This document shows, in pieces, positions 8,495-16,790 of a stretch of DNA of 64,000 nucleotides. Each line of letters starts with the position of its first letter. Position 1 is the first letter of the stretch. Source of the stretch: Streptomyces sp. A3M-1-3 (lineage in GTDB: Bacteria; Actinomycetota; Actinomycetes; Streptomycetales; Streptomycetaceae); assembly GCF_024213665.1 (NCBI RefSeq), contig NZ_JANAVP010000010.1:154760-218759 (forward strand), given 5' to 3'. The notes beneath the pieces are model-generated. The model was not told where the DNA came from. It ran no database searches and worked only from the letters and a program-made list of their open reading frames with translations. The translations under genes were made by a program, and so were the position numbers.

Positions 8495-10121
8495 GGCTCT
8501 GTCGCAGATTCGGTGGTGACGGGTCGTCTCCTCAGCCGAGCAGGATCCGGTGGCGGAGGAGGGGGAAGCCTGCGCGTCCGTACATCTGGCGTTTGATCAA
8601 CTTCGTCTTGGTGTTGATGCCTTCGGTGCCGCCGTTGTGATGGGGCAGGGCGAGCGCGGCGTTCACGGCTTCGCGGTCGAGGTCGAGGCCGCGGGTGAAG
8701 GCGTGCAGGTGAGGCAGGTCCTCGGCGGGGGCTTCGGTGATCCAGGTGGTCAGGCGGTCGGTGTTGCCGTCGGCGGGGGTGAGCAGGGCGGCGAAGGAGC
8801 GGACGAGGCCAGCGAGGGCGGTCGTCTCCGGGCAGGGCGGCGATGAGGGTGTCGAGCATCTCCCGCTGATGCTCTTTAAGCCGGTCAGGGCGGGTGAGGA
8901 GGTAGCGGGTGAGGCGTCTGGGCGAGATCGCGGGACGGTCGGCCTCGACGCGGCCCTGGGTGATGTAGCGGTAGGGCAGGTTGACGCTGCCGGTGTAGCC
9001 GAGCTCCTTGATCTCTCGCAGTAGCTGCAGAACGGGGACGGCCGGGTCTTCTTCGCGCCGCAGCGCAGGTGGTCGCGGTAGGGGTCGACCAGCGTGGGGC
9101 GGTACTGCGGGGCGCGGATCAGGCGATCGGGCTCGGGGATGCGCGCGTACCGTTTGACGGTGTTCAGCGCGAGCCCGAGCCGGCGGGAGCATTCCAACAG
9201 ACCGACGCCCTTGTCGAGCAGGCCGTGGACCTGCTGCCAGCGCTCGCGGGTGGTGGCGGCCCGCTTGCCTTCGCGCGGCGGCGGCCCGGCCTTGGCCCAG
9301 CATCTGCTGTGCGCGGCGACCTCCTTGAGTAGGGCCTCGGCGAGGTTGTGCCAGATGTGCCAGCGGTCGCCGACCCTGCACCGCGTCGGGCAGCGCGCGC
9401 GGCGGATCGCCTCGGCGTAGGCGCCGGAGCCGTCGCGGCACACGATCTGAACCCCAGGGTGATCACGCAGCCAGGTTTCCAGGGTGTCGGCCCTGCGGTC
9501 GGGCAGGACGTCGACGCGCTCACGGGTCCCGGCATCGACCAGGATGGTGGCGTAGCGGTGGCGGCGGCGCAGGGCGAAGTCGTCCACGCCCAGCACGCGA
9601 GGCGTCCGCTGGACGGGTAACGGCAGTCGCAGCAGCGCCCGCACGGCGGTATGCCGGGAGACGGCCATGGCCAGGACGCGCAGCAGGCGGGCGCCGGCGC
9701 GGCCGGCCAACTCCCTCACCACAGCGCCGATCTGCGCACTCAAGCGCGCGGTGCGGCGCTGGTAGCGCTCCAGGACCCCAGGTAGCTGCTCGCGGAAGGT
9801 CTGGCGGCATCCACGAGTGGGGCACGCCAGGCGTCGTATCCGCACCCGCACGACAACCCGGCGGCCGTCGACCGGCACGTCGGCGACCGTCCGCTCGTGA
9901 TAGCTGTGCACGCGCGCAGACTCCGTGCCGCAATCCGGGCAGGCGCCCCAGCCCCCGGGAGTCCGCGCCAGCACGCGGATCTCGTCCCCGTCGTCCCGCA
10001 CGTGCTCGATGACGAGCGGAGACAACCCCGAAAACACCACGCCTACAAGGCTGTTGACATCACTCATGACTCATCGTGACATGTTCGCACGATCCGTCAC
10101 CACCGAATCTGCGACAGAGCC
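8495..10121 (-). mobile_element. ISL3-family insertion sequence, complete ends, 8-bp target duplication
   Basis: The element spans 1627 bp and has perfect 28-bp terminal inverted repeats (8495-8522 and 10094-10121, outer end GGCTCTGTCGCAGATTCGG). It is flanked by the 8-bp direct repeat GAACGATT (8487-8494 and 10122-10129), the target-site length known for ISL3. Removing the element restores a continuous sequence that resembles the terminal repeat of the IS256 copy, so this is a nested insertion. Confidence 0.93.
8532..10067 (-). CDS. ISL3-family transposase, internal segment out of frame
   Basis: The 511-residue frame has the ISL3 layout: an N-terminal zinc ribbon (CPDCGTESARVHSYHERTV and a second CPTRGC pair), the DDE core starting VLGVDDFALRRRHRYATILV, GDRWHIWHNL, and the C-terminal LPHHNGGTEGINTKTKLIKR with the last acidic residue. 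Between about 9060 and 8838 this frame reads nonsense rich in Ser and Pro. The expected segment (REIKELGYTGSVNLPYRYIT) lies in a neighbouring frame. Two compensating indels therefore scramble about 70 residues between the second Asp and the Glu. The transposase is probably inactive although no stop codon appears. Confidence 0.85.
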   Translation of the reverse strand: MSDVNSLVGVVFSGLSPLVIEHVRDDGDEIRVLARTPGGWGACPDCGTESARVHSYHERTVADVPVDGRRVVVRVRIRRLACPTRGCRQTFREQLPGVLERYQRRTARLSAQIGAVVRELAGRAGARLLRVLAMAVSRHTAVRALLRLPLPVQRTPRVLGVDDFALRRRHRYATILVDAGTRERVDVLPDRRADTLETWLRDHPGVQIVCRDGSGAYAEAIRRARCPTRCRVGDRWHIWHNLAEALLKEVAAHSRCWAKAGPPPREGKRAATTRERWQQVHGLLDKGVGLLECSRRLGLALNTVKRYARIPEPDRLIRAPQYRPTLVDPYRDHLRCGAKKTRPSPFCSYCERSRSSATPAASTCPTATSPRAASRPTVPRSRPDASPATSSPALTGLKSISGRCSTPSSPPCPETTALAGLVRSFAALLTPADGNTDRLTTWITEAPAEDLPHLHAFTRGLDLDREAVNAALALPHHNGGTEGINTKTKLIKRQMYGRAGFPLLRHRILLG

Positions 10122-10188
10122 GAACGATTTACAGTCCCCTCGTCAGCGCCACGATGCCAAGTGCCCTGCGGACTCGAGGATTCCGAAA

Positions 10189-10202
10189 ATGGTCGCGACC
10201 AT
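10189..10202. promoter_or_regulatory. 14-bp perfect palindrome upstream of the toxin gene
   Basis: ATGGTCGCGACCAT is a perfect palindrome 88 bp before the toxin start. It lies in the only non-IS intergenic stretch before that gene, so it is a candidate operator. Nothing else supports this. Confidence 0.3.
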
Positions 10203-10290
10203 GTGAAGGCGTGTGTGGGTGCCTGGAGCCGATAGATTTGATCACTGAGCCGAAGCTCGGCACCTGGGAATTGGTTGCCAGTCAGGGGAG

Positions 10291-13200
10291 ATGGGCTCTC
10301 TTTTGCGACAACGAATGCAGCTTATGAGTGCGTCAGGGAAGGTGGTGCGCGCGATACGCGTGCTGTGCCTGAGCCTGTTGCCTCTCGTGTTTGTGGCGGG
10401 TCTTCTTGGTCCTGTCCCTGCCAGCGCCGTCGCTGCGGCAACCGACGTCGAGAATGCCGCTTCGACACAGCCGACAGACCGGGGGCGCGTTCTCGGCCTC
10501 TGGAAGGTCGGGGGGCCTGGTGTCAAGGCTGCCGCGGAAGTAGCCCTGTCGGGAAGCGATGCAGACGTACAGCGTTTCCTGGCTGAGGTGGGTGACAACG
10601 CTCACCAGGACGACCGTGTGGCCGCCGCGCAGATCGCCAGTGTCGGCGGGCAGTCCACGATCGAAGCCGCCCGCGAGGCCTTGGCCGGTTCACCAGACGA
10701 GCTGAGGGTGTTCCTGGACTTTGGCTGGCAGGCTCCTCTCGAGCAGGACGAGCGGGTCCGCATCGCCCAGGTCATCGACGGGGGTGGTCCCGGTGTCGAG
10801 GAGGCTGGCCGGGCCGCACTCAAGGGTACGCCGCAGGATGTCAGGAAATTCCTGACCGAGGGTCAGTATGCGCAGCGTGAGCAGGACGAACGCGTTCAGC
10901 TGGCTCAGATCTTGAGTACAGGTGGGCCGGCCGTCCGGGCGGCCGGCAGGCTCGCGTTGAGGGGTTCCGCGGCCGACGTCCGGGAGTTCCTGGAGGTGGG
11001 TCAACATGTGGCCCGGGCGCGCGACCAGGAGTACTTGACCGTCGCCCAGTTGGCTGAGCTGGCCCGTGAGGCGGGACGTCAAGCAGCCGCGGAGACGGTG
11101 GCGGCCAAGGATGCGTCGGCGCGTGCGGTCGAGGCGTCGAAGCTGGCGAAGGCCGCTGCTTTGAAGGCCGCCGAAGAGGCGTCGAAGGCCAAGGACGACG
11201 CGAACAAGGCAGGGAGTGCAGCCGGTCGCGCGGCGTCGGCAGCCGGTCAGGCCGCGGCAGCCGCCCAGCAGGCGATCTCCTCTGCCCGGGCGGCGAACAA
11301 CTCCGCCCGGATCGCGGCGAACGCCGCTGCCCAGGCCGCTGCCGCGGCAGCCGGAGCCGCCCAGGCCGCGTCCCGCGCCCGGGGTGCTGCGGCCGCCGCC
11401 GCCACCGACGCAGGCAATGCCGCCGCCGCGCGTAGGGCCGCCGTGGACGCCCGCGCTGCGGCCAAGAGCGCCGACGCGGGAGCGGACGCGGCCCACCAGG
11501 CCAGCATCGCCGCGACCGCTGCCGGTGACGCCGCCGAGGCCGCCGTCGGCGCCGGCGCCAATGCGCTGGCCGCGGCCGACGCGGCCATGCAGGCCAGCGG
11601 CTACGCGAATCAGAGCGACGCGCGGGCCGCCGAGGCCCGGGCCGCCGCCGCAGCCGCACGGCGCCATGCCCAAGAAGCGACCCGCGCGGCCAACGCCGCT
11701 GTGACGCTGGCCCGCAAGGCTGCTGTGGCCGCCGGGCAGGCAAGAGACGCGGCCAGGTCGGCCGCCGTCCACGCGAACGCCGCCGCGAAGGCGGCCGACG
11801 AGGCCGCCGACCATGCTGGAGAGGCCGCCACCGCCGCGGCCCAGTCCACGGCTCATGCCAGGGCAGCCCAGGAAGCCGCCAACACGGCCAGCGAGGCCGT
11901 CGAGAAGGCGAAGGCCATCTTCGCCCTAGCACGCGAGATCGAGACAGCGGAACTCCTTGCCCGCACCAACGCCGGTATCGAGCGGGCCAGGGACCTCAAG
12001 GAAGAGGACCAGGCCCGTAAGACCGCTCAGACCAAGGCTGTTCAGCACGCCAAGGACCGTGCGGCCGAGGCGCAGCGCCTGGCCGTGGAGGCCGCTCAGC
12101 CCGGCGCCGACCCGCAGGTGGTGGCGGACAAGGGCCGCAAGCTGGCCGTGCTGGTGATGAAGGACGGCGGCCCGTGGAGCCGCGCGGCCGCCGAGGCGGC
12201 GGTCGCCGGTGCGGACGCGGATGTCGTCGAGTACGTCCGCACCGGCTGGAAGGGGGCCGCCCAGCAGGACGACCGTGTCCAGGTCGGGCGCCTGTCCACG
12301 GACAGTCCGTTGAGGTCGGTCAGCGACGCTGCAGAGGAGGCCCTCAAGGGCAACGCCGCGACGGTCACCGCCTTTCTGACCACTGGTCAGTACCAGGTCG
12401 CCGCCGAGGAGTACCGGGTCCATATCGCGCAGGCTATTTCCACGGGTGGACCTGGGGTCCAGGAGGTCGGCCGGGCCACCCTCAACTCCGGTTCTGTCAC
12501 TAAGTACCGCGAGTTCCTGGGCACTGGCCAGTACACGGCGCGCACCGAGGACGAGCGGGTCCGCGCGGCGCAGCGGTTCGACGAGGGCGGCCCGGAGGAG
12601 AAGGCGGCGGCCCGTATCGCGCTGGAGGGCCCGCCCGAGCAGCTGCACGCCTTCATCCAGTCGGGGCAGTACACGGCCCAGCGCAAGGATCTCCTGGGCG
12701 CCACCCATATCGCACAGGTTCAGCGGCTGATTTCGGAGGCGGCGGGCATCGCGGCAACCGCACAGCAGAACGCCGCTGAGGCGAACAGGGTCGCGGCCGT
12801 CGCCCGCAAGGCCGCAGAGGAGGCGAAGGCTTACGCCAACGCGGCCGCGGCCTCGGCTACCGAGGCCAAGAACTACGCGGCTCAGGCCGCCCAGTCGGCC
12901 AAGAACGCGGAAGCCTCGGCCGCACAAGCCGCCGTGTCTGCCAAAACAGCGCGCCAGGCCGCGGCAGACGCCAACCAGGCAGCTACCAACGCGGCTGTCT
13001 CGGCAGCGGATGCAACCGTCTCATCGGAACTGGCACACGCCTCGGCGGCCACTGCCTGGGCCGAGGCCAACAAGGCGCGGGCCTCCGCCACCGCGGCGGG
13101 CAAGGACGCCGATGCCGCCCGAAAGGCGGGCCTGGAGGCGTTCGCCATCGCCGCCGCGAAGCTCAAGGCTGAGGCGGAGGAGGAGCGCAGGAAGCTCAGG

Positions 13201-14343
13201 CAGGACACGCCGGCTGAGCGCATGCGCAAGTGCGGAATTCTGGACTGTCCGCAGGAGAACGACCCGTTCTACTGCGACAAGAAGCCCCCGAACGACCCCT
13301 TCTGCACGTCTCTCGCTCTGTCGAAGAAACTCGCTCCTTATGCGATGGCGATGTTCGATCTGGGCAAGTCCATCGCCGGACTCGACCAGCTCGAAGAGTG
13401 CGCGGACTACGATCTGTGGGCCTGCGCCGAGCTCATGCGAGATGTCACCATCAGCTCGAAGCTGCGGCTACTGAAGGGCGCGTACGAAACCCTTCGGGCC
13501 CTGGAGCGGACCTGCGTAACGTGCTTCCCGGCCGGCACCAAGGTGCTCATGGGAGACGGATCGACCCGGAACATCGAGGACATCAGGCAGGGCGACCAGG
13601 TCCTCGCGACCGATCCGCTCGCAGGCGACTCAGGCCCGCGCAAGGTCACGCATCTGATCGTCACCGAGCACGACAAGTACTTCAACGCGCTGACCATCGC
13701 GACCCGCCAGGGACCGGAAGAGCTGACCGCCACCTACGAGCACCCGTTCTGGAGCCCGTCGGAGAAGCGGTGGCTCAAGGCAAGCGACCTCAAGACCGGG
13801 GTCAGCCTCCTGAGCAGCGACGGCACCACCGTCAGCGTGGAGGCGAACCGCGCGTACACCCAGCACGCGCGCACCTACAACCTCACCGTCGAAGATCTCC
13901 ACACCTATTACGTCCTCGCGGGCTCCACTCCCGTCCTGGTGCACAATGCCGGAACCTGTGGACCGATGGTCCTCGGAATCGGCGAGCACTCGAACGGACT
14001 CGCCCTCGAGTTGAACGGCTATAACTTCAACGACCCGAAGTACGCGGAGGTCATCGGTAAGGTAGGCGGTGTGCCGTTCGCCAAGTGGCAGGCTGAAGTA
14101 CTGAATGTGCTTCGCAGTAACGGAAAGATCGCCGTCACCCTGCGCGGCTTTGACGGTGATACCCCCTTGGAGCAGTTTATGAACGCCTACAGAGCCGGAG
14201 GGAAGCCCGGGTGGGCAGCAACCCAGTGGGAAATGCGCCAGGTCGGCATTCAGGTGCAGTCGGGTAATCTGGACTGGAAGAACATTACGTTCTACGATAA
14301 GGACGGAAAGAAGATCGACAACTTCGACGAACCGGACTGGTAG
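10291..14343 (+). CDS. ALF-repeat polymorphic toxin with Hint domain and Ntox27-like C-terminus
   Basis: This 1350-residue secreted protein has the layout of a polymorphic toxin. A signal peptide ends near VPASA. A block of ALF repeats follows at about residues 65-230, each of about 42 residues with a DERVRxAQ...GGPxVxxA...ALxG...FLxxG pattern. Next come an Ala-rich coiled coil (about 250-550), a second ALF block (about 600-790), a second Ala-rich coil (about 800-985) and a Cys-containing linker. A Hint autoprotease domain spans about 1078-1219 (CFPAGTKVLMGDG to VLVHNAG). A 131-residue C-terminal domain follows (GIGEHSNGLALEL, ATQWEMRQVGIQVQSG) that resembles polymorphic toxin type 27. Hint probably releases the toxin tip. 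The start is uncertain: GGGGAG lies directly against ATG 10291, and an ATG at 10324 is possible. A probable immunity gene follows after 22 bp. Confidence 0.88.
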   Translation: MGSLLRQRMQLMSASGKVVRAIRVLCLSLLPLVFVAGLLGPVPASAVAAATDVENAASTQPTDRGRVLGLWKVGGPGVKAAAEVALSGSDADVQRFLAEVGDNAHQDDRVAAAQIASVGGQSTIEAAREALAGSPDELRVFLDFGWQAPLEQDERVRIAQVIDGGGPGVEEAGRAALKGTPQDVRKFLTEGQYAQREQDERVQLAQILSTGGPAVRAAGRLALRGSAADVREFLEVGQHVARARDQEYLTVAQLAELAREAGRQAAAETVAAKDASARAVEASKLAKAAALKAAEEASKAKDDANKAGSAAGRAASAAGQAAAAAQQAISSARAANNSARIAANAAAQAAAAAAGAAQAASRARGAAAAAATDAGNAAAARRAAVDARAAAKSADAGADAAHQASIAATAAGDAAEAAVGAGANALAAADAAMQASGYANQSDARAAEARAAAAAARRHAQEATRAANAAVTLARKAAVAAGQARDAARSAAVHANAAAKAADEAADHAGEAATAAAQSTAHARAAQEAANTASEAVEKAKAIFALAREIETAELLARTNAGIERARDLKEEDQARKTAQTKAVQHAKDRAAEAQRLAVEAAQPGADPQVVADKGRKLAVLVMKDGGPWSRAAAEAAVAGADADVVEYVRTGWKGAAQQDDRVQVGRLSTDSPLRSVSDAAEEALKGNAATVTAFLTTGQYQVAAEEYRVHIAQAISTGGPGVQEVGRATLNSGSVTKYREFLGTGQYTARTEDERVRAAQRFDEGGPEEKAAARIALEGPPEQLHAFIQSGQYTAQRKDLLGATHIAQVQRLISEAAGIAATAQQNAAEANRVAAVARKAAEEAKAYANAAAASATEAKNYAAQAAQSAKNAEASAAQAAVSAKTARQAAADANQAATNAAVSAADATVSSELAHASAATAWAEANKARASATAAGKDADAARKAGLEAFAIAAAKLKAEAEEERRKLRQDTPAERMRKCGILDCPQENDPFYCDKKPPNDPFCTSLALSKKLAPYAMAMFDLGKSIAGLDQLEECADYDLWACAELMRDVTISSKLRLLKGAYETLRALERTCVTCFPAGTKVLMGDGSTRNIEDIRQGDQVLATDPLAGDSGPRKVTHLIVTEHDKYFNALTIATRQGPEELTATYEHPFWSPSEKRWLKASDLKTGVSLLSSDGTTVSVEANRAYTQHARTYNLTVEDLHTYYVLAGSTPVLVHNAGTCGPMVLGIGEHSNGLALELNGYNFNDPKYAEVIGKVGGVPFAKWQAEVLNVLRSNGKIAVTLRGFDGDTPLEQFMNAYRAGGKPGWAATQWEMRQVGIQVQSGNLDWKNITFYDKDGKKIDNFDEPDW

Positions 14344-14365
14344 AGATCAGGCGGGATAGAATCGC

Positions 14366-14728
14366 ATGAGTGAACTGTATCGCTCCGATCGTTATTTCAA
14401 AGTATGGCAGTACACGGTGAGTCACTGCCGTCTGCTGCTGAGGAGCACACGGGACAACCCCCCGTCGACCCGGATCGACGTGCATTTCGGCGGAGTCAGC
14501 CACATGATGCTTCGCCCGCACTACGACGGTCTGGTCATCCGCGAAGGAACGGCCGACGAATGCGCACGCCTGGAACAGGAGTACGGCGTCCAGATCACGT
14601 CCGGGAATCTCTTCGTCCTCGGAGAGAACCTGTCGAGCTTCGTGGTCGCCGGCAGGCCCCAGTGGCATGAAGACCAGGGGGGATTCGGCGATCCGTCATG
14701 GTTCGGCCACATGATCGGTACTCCATAG
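14366..14728 (+). CDS. Probable immunity protein for the adjacent toxin
   Basis: A 120-residue acidic soluble protein starts 22 bp after the toxin stop, in the position where polymorphic toxins keep their immunity gene. No signal peptide or membrane segment is seen, which fits cytoplasmic neutralisation of incoming or self toxin. I recognise no domain family. Aromatic and charged residues are plentiful (SELYRSDRYFKVWQYTVSH, PSWFGHMIG). Its base composition is less GC-rich than flanking genes, as is common in exchanged toxin/immunity cassettes. The role is inferred from position only. Confidence 0.65.
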   Translation: MSELYRSDRYFKVWQYTVSHCRLLLRSTRDNPPSTRIDVHFGGVSHMMLRPHYDGLVIREGTADECARLEQEYGVQITSGNLFVLGENLSSFVVAGRPQWHEDQGGFGDPSWFGHMIGTP

Positions 14729-14764
14729 CCGAAACCACGCTACGAGAGAGCGTAGGCGTACTGA

Positions 14765-15030
14765 GGTTCTAGCCTCGAACTTTCGCGGGAGCCCGTCAGT
14801 CTGCTGACGGGCTCTCTTGCGTTGTTGTGTCGAGGTATTGGAGTGCGGGGCAGGCTGGTGGCCCGGCTGTCGCGCCGGGGAGCGCCGGTTTCCACGGTTC
14901 CGGCAGGGCTGCTGTTTTCGTAGGGGCGGGCTGTTGTGGCTGGTCAGCCAGGGTTCGGGAGGGCGGCGAGTCGTTGGATCGCGCCGGTGATCACCCCGGT
15001 CCAGGGCCAGTGGCCGGCGAATGCCGCGGC
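14765..15030 (-). mobile_element. IS1380-family element, 3'-end remnant (copy A)
   Basis: On the minus strand the sequence encodes the last residues of an IS1380 transposase (GHWPWTGVITGAIQRLAALPNPG, stop near 14944) followed by a non-coding tail. The tail ends in CCTCGAACTTTCG near 14773. A second, longer remnant in the same orientation lies at 19928-20750 and shares the tail. Only about 250 bp remain, and they continue into IS5-like sequence near 15030. Confidence 0.7.
14787..14816. terminator. Hairpin at the IS1380 end, probable terminator of the toxin-immunity unit
   Basis: A perfect 11-bp stem (14789-14799 with 14804-14814, TCTG loop) extends by two more weak pairs. It is followed by CTTGCGTTGTTGTG. 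It lies 59 bp after the immunity stop and inside the outer end of an IS1380 remnant. An equivalent hairpin with compensatory changes is present at 19947-19972 at the other IS1380 end. Confidence 0.7.
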
Positions 15031-15330
15031 TGCGGGCCGCGCACCACACGATCCGCCTGATCTGGGCGGACGGCGATATGCCAGCATGCTCGTCGACTGG
15101 GCCCGGGACAAGCTCCGGCTCACCCTCGAGATCGTGAAAGGCAGTGACGAGCTGCGCTTCGTGGTGCTGCCGAGACGGTGGGTCATCGAGCGCAACCCTG
15201 AGCTGGCTGATGTGCTCACGCCGGCTGGTCCGCGACTACGAAACACTGCCCGCCACCAGCGAGGTCATGGTCCTGTGGTCCATGACCAGGCCCAGCCGGG
15301 GCGGCGCGGCCACCGGCTCTCCGGTCCCGT
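15030..15330 (+). pseudogene. IS5-family transposase, C-terminal remnant
   Basis: Plus-strand frames give HTIRLIWADG, MLVDWARDKLRLTLEIVK, FVVLPRRWVIER and RLVRDYETLPATSEVMVLWS. Together these are the C-terminal DDE region of an IS5-type transposase, including the final E of the WVIER motif. At least two frameshifts break it, and the N-terminal two thirds are absent. Confidence 0.75.
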
Positions 15331-15778
15331 CGCTTCCGCAGTCGACGAATTCCTTCAGCGGGTGGTGTCCGTAGGTAGTTCGCCTGAAGTCCAACTCGCC
15401 TCATCGTCTGGCGTTCAAGCCGCCGGGTAGGCAATGCCGGCGCCGGAGGCGGTCAAATCTTTCGATCTGACAGAGCCCGATCGCCTGGAAAGGGGAATAG
15501 CCAATTCCGCAGTGCCCGCCCACCCAGGACGGAAGCTCTCCCTGCTGGATCTGGCACAGTCTGCGATAGGGTTTCAACAGAGCACCGCGCTATGACACTT
15601 GGCCTGGCAAATGTTCGGATCGCGAGGTGACGCACGTCACGCCTCAGATTGACAGCGTCAGTGATCAAGGAGATTTTGACTCCTGCATCTTTACCAACTC
15701 CCAGTGAGGCGGGTTGGCGTCGAGGTGCTCAAGCTTGTTTTCCGGCTCTGTGTAGCCTCCATCGGAAGGACCCCGCCC
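15331..15778. other. Non-coding stretch, possibly further IS debris
   Basis: No convincing gene is visible. The segment lies between the IS5 remnant and the secreted protein. A purine-rich GGAAGGA at 15762-15768 is the ribosome site of the next gene, and a TTGACA hexamer near 15650 could be its -35, without a clear -10. Confidence 0.4.
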
Positions 15779-16291
15779 GTGCTCTCTCGCGCCCGCCATC
15801 TGACCATCAGCGCAGCGATCCTCGCCGTGCTAAGCGCCTCGGTCGGCGCGTACGCAATAGCCGCCGACAACCCCGGAGCGCAGGTCTCCGCCGAGGCTGA
15901 TATGCCGTTCGTGGTGGAGGACTTCGCCTACCCCGGCGCGGCTCAGGTGCTCAAGGACAAGGGCATCAAGCTGGTCAGCGGGGACGGGCACATCACGCTC
16001 GTCGACTGCGATGACACAGCGCCGCAGATTCGCGTCATGAGCGTGAAGGATCCTGCCGTGAATAGGGACGGCGTCTACTGCTTCAAGGCCCACGCGAATA
16101 CCGGCCAGCTCTCCCTCGAGCTCCCGCGCGTCTTCGCCATCGAAGCAGCCGATCACCCCATCAGCGCCGATCTCACCGCCGAAGGCACGACCAAGACGGT
16201 GACGCTCCCCAAGGACGGCTACGAAAGCGTAGGCGAAGGCACCGTTGGCGGACACCGCAGTGTCCTCGTCGAGATCCGCGTCACCGGCTGA
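15779..16291 (+). CDS. Small secreted protein, function unknown
   Basis: The 170-residue product begins at GTG 15779, nine bases after GGAAGGA. An earlier in-frame ATG at 15704 lacks a good ribosome site and would bury the signal peptide. A signal peptide (RHLTISAAILAVLSASVGAYAIA) is followed by a mature domain with two Cys residues (LVDCDD and VYCFKAH). I recall similar proteins next to Streptomyces trypsin-like/FG-GAP proteins, as here, which suggests an extracytoplasmic partnership. This is inference; no catalytic motif is visible. Confidence 0.7.
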   Translation: MLSRARHLTISAAILAVLSASVGAYAIAADNPGAQVSAEADMPFVVEDFAYPGAAQVLKDKGIKLVSGDGHITLVDCDDTAPQIRVMSVKDPAVNRDGVYCFKAHANTGQLSLELPRVFAIEAADHPISADLTAEGTTKTVTLPKDGYESVGEGTVGGHRSVLVEIRVTG

Positions 16292-16429
16292 CGCTGCCAA
16301 CCCGACATCAAAGCCCCCAGTGCCCTCTGTTGCCCTAAGAGCCTGCTGTCTCGCAAGACTCTGAGGAAGAGTCATGTCCCCGGCAACGGTTTACGCGGTG
16401 CTGAACACCAACTGCGCGGCGCTCCCGCA

Positions 16430-16745
16430 GTGGCAGCAGGTCTACTGAGCACCGCCCCTGACCAGGCTGTGACCGGCAGCGCGCGACACCTGGCACCGTC
16501 CACGTTCACCGCCAAGTCGAGATGCGACGGCAACACCAAGCGTCCCTGCTCAGGTGCTCTCGTCGAGACGCAGTGGGTAGTGACGGGCGGCCTGCGGTTT
16601 CGCCGTCACTACCCAGCAGGGCTTCGAGATGTGGGCCGGGAGGCCGAAGTTGAAGACGGTCACGACCATCGGCCGCAGTGCTCTGTCCGGTGCTGGCGGC
16701 CATGTCAGCGAGATCGTGGATCTGTCGCCGCGTGCTGGCCGTCAG
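16430..16745 (+). pseudogene. Degenerate duplicate of the trypsin-like N-terminal region
   Basis: One frame reads FTAKSRCDGNTKRPCSGALVETQWVVTG. Another, after a frameshift, reads KTVTTIGRSALSGAGGHVSEIVDLSPRAGR. These align with the first half of the trypsin-like domain of the gene that follows (FTAKIDVGG, CTGALVDAQWVLTA, TTAVIGRTDLSGTGGSVTEV). It is a decayed partial tandem copy. Confidence 0.7.
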
Positions 16746-16790
16746 CCGCTCCGGCGGCTGTAAACCATTCATTGAAGCAAGGAGAAGTAC

